Source: Arthrinium phaeospermum
Lineage: Eukaryota > Ascomycota > Sordariomycetes > Amphisphaeriales > Apiosporaceae
Direction: 5' to 3'
Length of the DNA: 64,000 nucleotides
NCBI GenBank assembly: GCA_006503535.1
Contig: QYRS01000009.1
Coordinates: forward strand, 992,001-1,056,000
Position numbers and translations under genes: made by a program. This document shows positions 44,368 to 55,704 of the stretch, piece after piece (the stretch's first letter is position 1; each line of letters opens with the position of its first letter). The notes below the pieces were generated by a model. That model did no database searches, was not told the origin of the DNA, and saw only the letters and a list, made by a program, of their open reading frames with translations.

Positions 44368-45798
44368 TGCGACTTACAAAACCCGATGCAAATGTTGATG
44401 GATGAATATGGCATTTCCTTGCCAATGCGGCGGTCTGGAAAACTTTTCCTTGACATACTTGCCGTCGATTAGGTATATATAGTCACGATAAAAGTGGCCT
44501 GTCAACTAGGGGTAACCAGTAACATGTGTAAACAGTGGTAGCTGACAGCGGGACCTTATCCCCTACGGGAATTAGTGACCAATCGGAGAGCGGCGTGGTA
44601 GCAGCAGCCACAACGGCCAGGTGGTTAGTGGCATGTTTCGCGCATTAGCTGTGACTTGTTATGGGGGACGCCAGGGCTGTGGCGGCCTAGTGCTTACTGC
44701 CTAAGCCCCTTGTCGATCAAGCGGCCCCCACTCCATCTCAGCCGTAGGCGGACTGCGGAATCGTGCGGCAAGTGGTATAATAATCATTATACCTCTAGAT
44801 ATTCTGTCAACTCGGTATAACCCTGGATTGTCTATCGCAACCTTGTTCTGGTTGGCTGCATCTCGCTTTTGCTGGACTGGACTGTTGTTGAGTCTAAGTT
44901 TACCGGCACGCTTGTTTCCAAGATTGTCTGGACTCTTTTGCAATGTGGACCAGGGTAGTCGGAAGGCATCCGGCTCGGTCACCGTTGCGGCACAGCAGGT
45001 GGGCCCGGTCGTACATCAGATTGCCGGGGTCATATTGGGGTGTCCTGTGCCACATTCCGGTCGACATCTAACCATCCGTCCTATTGCTCCTACGGGATGT
45101 CTCGAGAACACACAGAGTGGTGCAAGACACCAGCCCTGTATTTCAAACACATGGCTGGGGCTTATCACAATAAGGTGGGTTCTGTTCCTATAAAAGTCTG
45201 GCTCCCAAGAATCGTTTGGTTCTGTTGCAGCTAGATGGATGTCCTCTGTATGTGTCTTTTGGGCACAAGAGCATGCAGGGACACATCTCCCTTCTTGACT
45301 TCCACGCCGATATTAGGGCAATGCACTAAAGCAGCGAGGCGGAATCCTCAAGCCCCCGGGCCCAGCCATTGCCGCCTGTTCGCGTATTCCGGATTAGGAT
45401 CGTTGCGCTCAAGGTAGTTTCTTGCAGGTAGCTCGTCAAGCTGCACGCTCAACATAGCCCTGTAGTCCGCTTCAGCCCCAACGATCTCATAGATGCCGAC
45501 AGCGGGCAATTCTGTAAGGAACACTACGGGCCCCAGTCGAAGACCTGCAATGAAACCCCGTAATCCCTAGCCCTTTTCGGCCTGCCCAAAGGCCCCATGT
45601 ACAGCACGCTTACTACCAACGTGCGAGAACACAGCTGGGCCCAACGCATCATGTCAATCGCTTCCTCCGAGATTGCTCTTCGCAGCAGGAAACACTGTTC
45701 TGTGGGCAGGCGGAAAGCCTCACGGTGGTTCTGCGTGAAGAAGCCAATTCCTAAGGTAAGAAGGCGCTCGTCAAAATGGTTCCCCTGACAGCGTCCTG
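44368..45798. other. 1.4 kb without a supportable gene
   Basis: Promoter side of the DUF3176 gene, then weak open frames on both strands. On minus, 45739-45530 reads without stop and includes EEAIDMMRWAQLC, which might be a relic, but no family is recognised. Confidence 0.45.
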
Positions 45799-46531
45799 TG
45801 CTACTATTCCATGGTTAACCCAGGCAGGATGAAGAAGCTAACTGACCAGATCTGGTGATCCGTTACCCCGGACGACGACATGGGCCTTGAGAAGCTGTCG
45901 GCGGTATCCTGCCTGAATGCGTGCGTCGAGGAAGCGCTGCGCATATACCCACCGGTCCCGGATATGTTGCCTCCTAACGCACCGGAAGGCGGCAACATCG
46001 TTCTGGGGACATGGATCGCCCCAGGGGTGAGCTCAAATCAGCCAGGCCCCACGACTTACTGGATTGGAGCTAACTCAGTCACGATGCAGACATCCGTCTC
46101 CCATCACCACACGGCCTCCCATCAGTCCCTGGTCAACTTCGCGAACCCCGATACCTTCGCCCCGAACGACGATTGGGCGCCCCCATGCACAGATACGACC
46201 AACCAAGCCCCTGTGAGAATTAAACCGGCCAAGTTGCTTCAAGAACACGCAATTATACAAGATATTACTATACTATCATTCGTTTATTGGAAAGCACGCT
46301 TTATTCTTACGGCCGCTTGCCAGAGCGACGCTTTCCAGCCTTTCCAGTGCGGTCCTCCAAACTTCCTTGGTCAAAAGTGAGCCCCCTCCCCCGGGAGGGT
46401 CGTCCACCCAAACGAACCGCATGCCCGATCATGAGATCCGTCTCTTGGCTGCCAAGGTGCTCTTCAACTTCCGCCTTGAGCTCTGTGAAGAGAGTCGCAA
46501 CTGGACGGGGCGAAAGGTGTTAGTGCTTTGA
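45799..46531 (+). pseudogene. Cytochrome P450 pseudogene (C-terminal half)
   Basis: Reads YYSMVNPGRMKKLTDQIW, then an in-frame TGA at 45856-45858, then EKLSAVSCLNACVEEALRIYPPVP, whose EALR fits the K-helix ExxR. An intact-looking intron (46027-46089) would join TWIAPG to TSVSHHHTASHQ. NPDTFAPNDDW follows, then a stretch not found in P450s (about 46190-46310, AT-rich). The heme loop reads FQPFQCGPPNFLGQK: the invariant axial cysteine is replaced by Phe (TTC at 46363-46365), and TGA follows at once. A further segment (HEIRLLAAKVLFNFRLELCEES, 46430-46531) is the normal P450 C-terminus in another frame. No N-terminal half was found. Family knowledge: the pattern resembles fungal tailoring P450s near secondary-metabolite genes. 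Stop, lost ligand, frame break and missing half make it non-functional. Confidence 0.88.
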
Positions 46532-48431
46532 GAGACGAAGCCCCTGATGTGTAATATATGGACTTTGCGCACGTAGGGAATACGAACAATTACTGTTTGC
46601 TTTTTAACACGAGTCATACTCTAACTATACAGGAGACCTGGATCTTCGGCTAACTTAACCTCTGTCATCCCCATAACCTTAGTGAGGTCTGATGGTGGTC
46701 CAAAAGAAACCCGGTGACCACGAACGTCATTGAGACGCAAACTAGCCAGGAGCAAGAGGCCGACGGGTTAAAGGATGCAGCCATCATGGGCCCAATGACG
46801 TCCAGGACGACGTTGACCGAGTTAGGCAATGCACTCGCCATCTTGTCCAGGTAATCCAATAGAACATCCGGCAAAGGCTTGCGGACTCCTTGGTTCTGTC
46901 AAAAAGAGTTTTGCAAGCGTATCGATAATCACCCAAATCGTGGGTTTCAGCGTCCACAGAAATATGACAGGAAACTCCAGCCATGCATTGATATTCTCTT
47001 GTGTGACACCGTATTCCTTGAAAGTGGCCCACTGTCCTTTGCAGGCCCTACGCAGTGCAAGTATGAAGTCGAATATGCCCCCAGCCTCGGGAGAAGTCTG
47101 CCGGAGCAGCCACCCGTCCCAGCATGCCCGTGCAAGGCGGTGCAAATAGACCTGCTAGTCCTTCCCCTCCTGAGACCCATCTCAGACGAGGCTCTCAAAG
47201 AAAGCACGAGTCTCTGACCTGTACGTGGTCTTGCTTTCCTCGGGCGTTCCAGACCTGCCATGATGCATGGTTGGAGCGATCTTGTGGCGTGGAACGTGAT
47301 ACTATTTGAGGCAAGCCAGTGGAATGAGGAAAGCCGTGAGCTCCTTAGCATACTACAACCAATGACAGATAGGAAGACCGCATTATGGGGTGATTTGCCC
47401 GCAAATGTAACGGCGATTTGGAGCACCATATGTTGTAGGTCCGGCACACTGGGAATGGAGGGGTAAATGATACCGCCAAGACTGGGTATAACGGCATGTT
47501 CTCCAAGGTACAGCAGAGGTATCACCATCACGGACGGATAGCGTACCAGAACAACGTTCTCATATAAGCATATGCAGAAAAGACAGTAGAAGGTATGATG
47601 ATAAAAAAGTGCCGAACAGAATTCGAGCGGAGATTGGGTCGCATTTGGACGCTCAATGTTGGAGCTTCGCAAACGAAGTCGTAGTCGGTGACGTGGCGTT
47701 GCATTGGAGCGAATGTACATCACTGGTGGAATGTGATATGGCTGCTTAGTGTATCGGCAGGCTGCGTTCTGTACCCTGTTCTGTTAAGAAAAGAGACCAA
47801 TCGGGTCACATGGGATGATAGTGGCTTTTGAAAGCTAGTATATGATCTAAGACCTACATCCGCAGTAGTATGACAGCCCTACGTCCATAGATTTTCTGCC
47901 GATCTCTTGACCGTAGGCGCCTTGCATGCGAGCCTGCCTGACCGGTCAAGGAAAAGCAACTTGCGGCGACCTGGGCTTCAAAAAATGTTGAGATCTCATT
48001 GAACTATAAGTTGACCAATTACGGAGCGAGACGGAAAAGCCATCCTTCGCGTAACTGCATATTGCGAGGTGATACGCATTGCCGGTTTCCTGTTTTGGGA
48101 CTAGCCTTGAGTCGGCGATCCAGAGCACACGGGGGGTCCGACGCCACGACAGGCCCTGTGCCACTGTATACGAGCTCGATATGCCTGAAGGGCAAGTACT
48201 TTTCCTACAGCCACTACGTCCCCAACCCTATGTCTGACTAATATCACAAAGCCTTTCCGTTTCCAGCTTTGAGCGATTACTACGACAGACCTCACAGGGA
48301 GTGTTCGGTCACCAAGGTTTGCAATTCCAGTCAGAATTCAATAGGCACGCCGAATCATTGTGGAAATCATGAATGCCGAGGAATTGTGCGAATTCCCCTG
48401 ATGAGCGACTCCCAACTCTTGGCTAATCTGA
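46532..48431. other. 1.9 kb degenerate or intergenic DNA
   Basis: Apart from the fragments at 46665-47145, a 258-residue minus frame (47723-46947) includes hydrophobic stretches such as LLYLGEHAVIPSLGGI, but turns into Arg/Ser-rich noise and overlaps the other frame. No gene is called. The right end may hold the 5' exons of the NB-ARC gene. Confidence 0.4.
46665..47145 (-). other. Unrecognised membrane-like coding fragments
   Basis: Two minus-strand frames look coding but are not joined in one frame: 47145-46900 (WATFKEYGVTQENINAWLEF, then VIFLWTLKPTIWVIIDTL) and 46890-46665 (PDVLLDYLDKMASALPNSVN, VSMTFVVTGFLLD). They could be exons of one small membrane protein or remains of a larger one. 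No family recognised and no start or splice pair is convincing. Confidence 0.35.
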
Positions 48432-51400
48432 CTACGCAGGGAACACTTCTTCAAGGTCAGTTGGGATACGACTGTGAATTACTCCAGGTCGTCCCTAGAA
48501 CATGGCGATAAGGAGACCGTCGATTCATTCCAAACGTCGGATAAAGTGGTGGAGTGGGTGTTCAAAAGAGCACCCCCATCTATTACGCTACTCCGACCGG
48601 CCCTAGGTCACCTGCAGACTTTTGTCAGATACTTCGAGTCCAATGTGGCTCAAGGCCTTGACGCGTCGTATCTCTGGGGCTCTTTGGCTTGTTTACTCAA
48701 GGTCAGTTCCAATTGTCGAGTGCAAGTGAGTTCAGAGCCTTGTTTATTGACGTTGGAATGCCCCTGAAAGCTTGTATCCGAACATATAAGGGCCCTGGAG
48801 CATGTCCCGCGGATGGTCAAGTCGCTCGCTCTCAAAGCAGAGTCATTCAACCAATATCGCAGGAGGAGCCACATTGCCAGCAGCTCCGTCAAAGAAGTCT
48901 GCTTCGATATGCACGTTCTATTGGTGGAGTTCAACACGAAATCCATCAAGGCAATACGTGGCGCAGGTGGGAATTCCCACCCCATGGGCAGTTTCGAAAG
49001 GCCTCGCAAGTTACTGATAACAAGGAACAGAACTAAGTGATCAGGGATTGACTGCTACTGGTGCCAATGGTGGAATACAGCAAACCATCAATCGACGCTA
49101 CGAAATGACTTCGATACAGCTTGCAGAGTCCATTCTACGGCTTAGCAAACCAGCCGACGAGGGCCCAGGACTAGACCTTACCAGTACGGAGTCGATCGCG
49201 CAACGACGCGTACTGATGATGCCCCCGACGAAGACGAGTCGACTTTTTGACCGCGTGGACGTCTTCTTGCAACTTGACAACCTTCTGTCCCCTGACCCGG
49301 CAGAATCTGTGCTTCAATCTGTTGCTTTACATGGCCTCGGAGGAGTTGGGAAAACCAGTATCGCCTCCTCGTATGCCGAGAAGAAATACTCAGAGCACGC
49401 TTACGATGTTGTGCTATGGGTTCATGGCGAGAAGGAGGCATCATTGAGGCAGAGCTTTACTGATATAGCCCTGCGTCTGAAACTGCCAGGGGTGCAGCCG
49501 CAGTCCCACGACGAGAACCAGATCCTGGTTCATGACTGGTTTCAGAATACTGGTTTGCTATTCCCTATCTCCTAATCTCCTTGAACGGCCAAGTAATAAC
49601 GAGGACCATTCATTTGGAGGAGCAGATTGTAGGTTCCTCGTGGTCTACGACAATGTCGAGTCGGCCCAGATACTCAGTCCGTACTGGCCGCGGGGCACCA
49701 GTCAGGGCCGGGCAATCATTACCACGCGCAACCATTCACTAGGGTTCGACCCAGCAGGGTCTGGCATCGAAGTCAACTCATGGGACACAGAGACTGGAGC
49801 GGATTATCTGCTGTTTCTTCTAAGGAAGAAAATTGGACGGGACATGGACTCCGAGGGTGTCTCTGCTCGGAGTCTCTCGGGGAGACTGAGCGGACATGCC
49901 TTGGCCATTTCGCAGATCGCAGGACTGATATATGAAGGCGAGTACTCTATCCAGGAGTTTATGACTATTTACATGAAGAGTCCCCAATCTGTCCATCGTG
50001 TGGGTGGTTTGGGAGCTCTGTGGCAGTTTGTTTTCGAGTCTCTGGATGAGAATTGCTTGACTTTGCTAGGAATTATTTCCTTTCTAGAACCAGACGGAAT
50101 ACCACCGGAGATCTTCAAGCCTATTCAGGAGGTAGAGTTACCATCAAACCTGGAATTTCTCAAGGACCAATTTATTGGGTGAGAGGCTCAACATTGCCGT
50201 GGTTTCGGGATACTCGTTGACGTCTTGCTCAGTCTATCCATCACGTTGAGAAAGTTGTCCACTCGGGCACTGATCAAAAGGGACAAAGACTCGGGTATTT
50301 TAACGGTTCATCGCTTGATACAGACACAATTTCGTTATTTCCTGGACGATGAACAGCGTCAAAGGGCCTTCACTGACACTGTCACGTTGCTATCGTTCGT
50401 TCTGCCAAAGAGTGACATTGAGACGGGTCAGCTCTATGATCGATGGGAGAGATACAACCGGTACTTGCAACATGTTATCAGCGTGAGAGACATATACGAC
50501 GAGGAGATCAAGGCAAGAAAGACCTTGAAGGCACCGACGAAGTTGTGCGAGCTTCTCAACGATTACCAGAGGCAGGTGCATTTCAAATTATACCAGGCCA
50601 GACACCCAATATTGATACACGAGGGATTAACAAGACCATTTATAAACTTGACTAACTTCTATCTTAGATACCTCTATGAAAGGTGCGATTTCGACGAGTG
50701 TGAGAGAACTTGTGCAGTGAACCGGATCGCGGTATCAACACTTTCTTCAGAAGAAGTCAGGATTGATCTTGAGTGCACCATTCTCTCACATCTGAGTCAA
50801 GTGTTTGAGGATCGCGGTAGGTTTTGCGAAGCCATCGAGATCTGTCAACAAGAGATTGATCTCAGGCTCCGCGAATCACCTCAGAAGAAGATACTGTTGG
50901 CCTACTCAACTTCCAACCTTGCTATTAGCTATGTGAGCGACAACAGCTTGGAAAACGCCGTGGATCGATTTCAGGAGGCACGAAAGTGGTGGAAGTCTCA
51001 CTTCAAAGAAAAAGGTGAAGACCGGAGATATGAAGCTTCCATCCTCGTGTACGAGGCCAGGTGCATGATTGCCCTTGGCCAATTTCAGGATGCGAAGGAG
51101 ATGCTCGACACAGCCATAGCGCAAGTCAAAGAAGAGAACGAACTCAACTTCGGTACTCTGTCAATGTAAGATATGGACATTTGTACGTGCAAAACATCAT
51201 GAAAGGGTTACTGACACTTGTGCTGGACCTAGGGCATACTTCTTGCAGGGTACACTAGCCCGGCGCAGAGGCAAACTCGAGGATGCCGAGACCCATTTCC
51301 TGGAAGCCCAGAACGCATGGCTCATGGGCGACCAGACCCGGGTTCACCCATTCAATGGTAGCATCATGTATAATATCGGAGCATGTTGCCTGGACCAGGG

Positions 51401-51719
51401 GAAGATAGAAGCTTCAAGGTAAGGTTGATTACATTCCACTTTCTTTCCCTGTTTGCTCCTGCTAATTCCGTCATCTTCTATCAGAAAGCATATCAAGGAT
51501 TCGATGGAGGTGACAGAGGTCTACAAACGAATGCTGCCGATCGACCATGGTCGCAATATCTTCAAGCTATCTGAAGCAATGGCTTTTGGTGGGGACGAAA
51601 AAGCCACAGTCATGAGAACCGAGGCGTTGAGTTACCTGACACCACAGAACACCCAAGACTTGGGAACAACCAGCACGGAGAATGCATGGGATAAACTGAT
51701 CACCATATCGCGTCGGTAG
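48432..51719 (+). CDS. NB-ARC/TPR STAND protein (fungal NLR-like), 5' end unresolved
   Basis: Exons read as ~48432-48708, 48773-48966, 49025-49552, 49626-50178, 50233-51165, 51233-51418 and 51485-51719. The first exons encode a helical N-terminal domain (ASYLWGSLACLLK, HIRALEHVPRMVKSLALK) like those before NB-ARC in fungal STAND proteins. The P-loop is ALHGLGGVGKTSIASSYAEK; Walker B is FLVVYDNVE; GRAIITTRN and LSGHALAISQIAGLI are the sensor and GLPLA-like motifs. STRALIKRDKDSGILTVHRL is the winged-helix part. The C-terminal ~450 residues form TPR-like helices (LSQVFEDRGRFCEAIEICQQ, LAISYVSDNSLENAVDRFQE). Family knowledge: ATP-driven oligomerising switches in non-self recognition. The donor at 49553 (GTTTGC) is weak. 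No convincing ATG was found; the first exon could join exons in 48200-48430. Otherwise intact. Confidence 0.75.
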
Positions 51720-52180
51720 AACAGGGATGCTCTCTCTCTTTTCCTTCTTTCTTGAAAAAAAAAAAAAAAAAAAACCAAAAAAAAAAAGAAAAAAAAAAAA
51801 AAAAGAACAATGATTAGATACTCCATTGAGGAACACCAGGGAGTGTGTGGCAATGAGAATACGAAATACGAATTTGAATTTCTTCATTGTCAATTCCCAT
51901 CTTATACTTGTACCTCTCTGGTTACATTAGTCTTGATACAGCAGCTGGTCATTCAATGCTTCCGTATTTGTTCCCTTAATCATGAATTGCAGGACAGAAT
52001 TGCGTGCTGGTGCTTCATGTGTGCCTGCTCTCCGATTGGATAGAAACTGATTTCAGTCTTATTATTGCTTTTCGCGCTCCAGAATATACTGCTCACCAGT
52101 CGCCGGCTTCCCTCGTTCTTAGCCTAAGGGGGTCTTGGGTGGTACGTAACGATAGAAAACGTGTTATTCGCCATATGTAC
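51720..52180. other. Spacer between convergent genes
   Basis: 461 bp, with the long A-rich run at 51755-51804. Holds both 3' UTRs. Confidence 0.55.
51755..51804. repeat. A-rich tract of 50 bases
   Basis: A20 CC A11 G A16: nearly pure A, beginning 36 bases after the NB-ARC stop codon. Confidence 0.9.
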
Positions 52181-53968
52181 TTAATCCGGAGGCTTGATTG
52201 CATACGCCATCTGAACAAACCCGGCAATCAACTGCAGCAGTGCAAGTAAAAGTCCAAATCCACCGATGATGGTCACCACCCAAAATGTATACCATTGGAG
52301 TGGGTTCCGCCGATCACGCCATAGATCGGTTATCTTGGTAGGCTGCCGCCTTTTGTTGTAGCGTTGCAGGGCTAGCAGTCGGGACCCAAATACAGGGAAG
52401 TCATCGAGGGCAGAATAGCTGTCTGACTCGATAAGCTCGTTGTTCACATTGAGAGCCGACGCCGGGAAGATGTCTCCTCTGATGCGAGGTTCTGGACCCT
52501 TGCCCACGCGTAATCCTAGAAAGCTCCATCCGGTGTAGAGCGGGGTGGTGCACAGTGTCTTGAGGAACCGATCAGAACCAATCTCAGTATCGGCGTTGGC
52601 AGTCTGTGATGTGCCTTTTCTTGTTTCGTCAGACATGTCAGCGAGAAGTTGGCTAGCAATCTTGCGTGATTTCTTTGACTGGGCAAACAGAAGTCGGTAG
52701 CTCAGCAAAACTTCTTGATATACAGAAGCTGGCTCATCGGGTGTGTCGACAGGTTGAGATGGGAGAAGTCGGTTCGTTATGCTATCGCCAGGTAAGATAA
52801 AGTCAGTCTTGTGCAATTTTGCTCGCCATGCATTGGTCTTGAGTAAGGACCTACCTCTCTAGAACGCCAATTTTCTGTCTCGCAAGTATCTTTGTGACGC
52901 AAAACGACGGGTAGCGATACACGGACAGTGTTCTTGTGGCGCGATGGAATGAGAGATGAGCGGTTAGGGTATCCACCCATTTGATCTTAACACGGCCAAT
53001 GGTGGACAGAGAGTGATAGGTCAAGCTGGGTTCGTAAAGCATGTCCTCCAAGGCGTTACCGACTAGGTGATTGTCAATCCCTGCTGATACTGACTCTCCT
53101 GGGTATTGCTGGTAGTCGGAGACCTGAGCCCTGGAGCGATACATGTGAAACATTAAACTGACAGGCCGGCGGAGGTTGCTTGTGGCATAAATGCGGGAAC
53201 AATTCTCGGCATAAAGAGTAGGAAGTTCTGAAGAAACGCCGAAGTCTTCTTCACCTAAGGCGTCTGAGCGAAGGGATGAGCGTCCTAACTCCTTTGCTTT
53301 TGGTCCTATGAGCGGATTCAGTGTTGCCGAGGCCCAACATAATACAGCAAATATAGCTTCCATCACATGCGACTTCTCATCGTCTGTCGGCTTGAATTCC
53401 CGTTCCTTCTGATTTATATGGTTATACGATACTTCCAACATCATTCGATATATTCTGTCGACACTGGGATCCGGATCTTTGGAGGATTGGAAGGTATCGA
53501 TCACGAAGAAGCACCAATTCCAAACACCAACCGGTGTCGTTGGAACACCTTGACCCACAAGCTTCCAGATAATACTGAACTGAGGATCCAAAAGCGATAT
53601 AAAACAAGACTCCATATGGTGGAAGAAGGCAAGTATGCCATCCCATTCTGTGACATGATCTGCGGATAATGAGAACAGGTGACGCAGTGCTTGTTCGCGT
53701 ATTGTTTGGTGCCCAGGATGATTTGTCTATTATTGCCAGTCAGTACTTGTAATCTCAAGGAAGGTTTGCAACAGAGACTGAAGGAGTGGTATACTAAAGA
53801 AGTCGCATCATGTGTGAGACCCCTATCTCTTCGCAGATTTAGAGGGGCATAATTCCTAGGCCAGGTATTTTGAGTCCATCGACGAAGTTGAGGCCTGATA
53901 CCCGCCGAGGCCGCCTCGTTTGCTACCTGTTGCTCTAGGTCAGGCGCGTCGCAAGGTGTGTCCGCCAT
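52181..53968 (-). CDS. Protein of unknown function with C-terminal membrane anchor
   Basis: Three exons on minus, 53968-53795, 53726-52855 and 52781-52181, all frame-consistent; 548 residues. No domain is recognised. The N-terminus is acidic then basic (QLRRWTQNTWPRNYAPLNL); the middle is helical with many aromatic residues (SADHVTEWDGILAFFHHMES, WNWCFFVIDTFQ, VMEAIFAVLCWASATLNPLIG). A VKIKWVDTLTAHLSFHRATRTL segment follows, then a polar region. One hydrophobic helix (WYTFWVVTIIGGFGLLLALLQLI) sits 20 residues from the C-terminus, giving a tail-anchored topology. It is convergent with the NB-ARC gene, 461 bp apart. A role in the same response is only a guess. The coding frame is clean, so the gene looks alive. 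Confidence 0.72.
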
Positions 53969-54478
53969 CCCCGAAACGCCGAGGACTTATTTGGTGAGGG
54001 CCAGTTGGTCCGTACGGAATAGAACTTGGACGCGAGGGATCTGATAATAGATAAGTAGATTGTAGGGTTTTGAAGCCTGATAAGAGCCTTTCTGATGCAA
54101 TTAGAAAAGTAGGCCGATGACAGTGCAAGACGTTATCAGGCTGCCACGCATCGAAAATCTAACCAGCTTAGGCTGGAGAAGAGGTTCTCAGTGAGAGAGC
54201 GTACCAGGCACCAGTAAAGCCTATCGCCGAAATATGACTTGGCGCCTAAAGAGTAATTGCTTAGGCCATTCCTTACGGTAATATCGTGGCTAGATCAATA
54301 AACTCCCCAGATGCAACTACACAGAATAATGGTGACCCAATCAACGACTTTTTATTTCTTTGGTAGGTATGTACGTTGCTTGTAGACAAGGCTCTCAAAA
54401 GGACATAACCCTAGAACGGCTACTGAAAAGAAATCGGAGCCCCTCGTCGGAGCTTGCCTGCCCATTGGCACCACACCA
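53969..54478. other. Intergenic, nothing recognised
   Basis: 510 bp; promoter of the membrane-anchored protein gene and 3' side of the small Arg/Gly-rich gene. Confidence 0.5.
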
Positions 54479-54917
54479 CTAATCACTCTTCGGCTGCGTC
54501 TGCGGCTTGCATTAATACAACACACCATGTAAGCATTTCACAGCCCGAGCTGATTCTCCAACAACGTACCTTCATGATTGGTTTCTCCTTTGGGGCCGCA
54601 AGATCGACTATCCTATGTTCGAGAGCAGTCGTCCCATGGTTTCCACCGCCCCTGGGCGGAGGGGTGTCGCCTCCCTGAGCCCTTCTAAAGCCCCCTCTAC
54701 GACTGGTCTCTTGCTGCTGCGGCCGGGTAGTTCTGTAGCTTCCGCCCCGAGTCGACCAGTGAGTCCCTCCGCCTCTGTGCGCTTGCTGCTGGGCCATCGC
54801 CCGGTTTGTCGTGGGTATATATGTTACATTTTCACTTTCCGCCTTCATTAGGTCGGGATACCATTTCTTCCATGGTTGCGATAGGCTCGCGCCGGACTGC
54901 TGAGTCTCCGACGGCAT
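54479..54917 (-). CDS. Small Arg/Gly/Gln-rich hypothetical protein
   Basis: Two exons, 54917-54570 and 54505-54479, with a 64-bp intron (GTACGT...CAAG); 124 residues. The N-terminal half has SQPWKKWYPDLMKAE and NVTYIPTTNRAMAQQQ; the centre is RGG-like (RRGGFRRAQGGDTPPPRGGG). No domain is recognised. RGG repeats commonly bind RNA; here that is an inference from composition. The frame is open upstream to 54998 but the ATG at 54917 is favoured for its more protein-like start. Confidence 0.55.
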
Positions 54918-55704
54918 TTTGTCCCGGGAAAACTGGGATGATTGGGAACGAGGCAGCTGTGAAGGGAAACAAATTGGGTCAAGTGAGGCTGAGAGCACAA
55001 ACGGTCAACATGTGAGACTCTGCCGGAAAAGGTCGAAGTAATCACAACCTTTAAGTAAAGAACGTAACCCGTAAGGGTCCTGGGCGGTCAATCAGTTTGG
55101 GGAGCCGATATGCGATCAGATGTTGGAGAATGGCGTCGGGCGCCGATATCTCCTGGATCGAAGCAATGCATGCCCTCAAACAAATAAGCAGCCAGAAGTA
55201 TGTGACCATTTATTAGGTATCAATATATCCATCATTGTAGGTTCACCGGTTGGAGACATGAAACAATGCAGAGTGTATGGTGACGTGTCTGGCCAACCCG
55301 ACAAATTAAGCATGTGCGATTGAAGCATGCAAAATGTGTCTTTGATCACCGACATGGATAATGCAGCCATACGCAAGGCCTTTTGGTGACCAATTTGTCT
55401 TTACCCCGCCCGGCAGAAAAGATGTAGACGATCTTATCTTCATAGGGGGTTTGGTTTCACAGCATGCTGCCACGGGATAGGAGGCGTGCTATTGGACATT
55501 CAATTGGGTATCCGAGTGGGCGAGGCGTACCCGGCAGATAAGACCCGTGACACCTAAAACATAACTCACAATTGGCATGAGGCTCTGGGAGGCTCCGCAC
55601 GGTCACTGCCAAGTTTCCATGCCCAAGTCCTTCCTCAACAGCTCAGACGGTCCACCTAACCTACCTCCCAAGTACCAGCTAGTCTTGCTGCACCGAGAGA
55701 AAAT
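54918..55704. other. Intergenic between divergent genes
   Basis: 787 bp between the start of the small Arg/Gly-rich gene and that of the AsaB-like gene. Short open frames (55120-55323 and 55577-55792) show no coding pattern. Confidence 0.5.

Noticed and set aside
44828..45193. 121-residue plus-strand frame as a possible P450 N-terminus
   Set aside because: No P450 motif could be found and the sequence does not connect to the relic at 45.8 kb.
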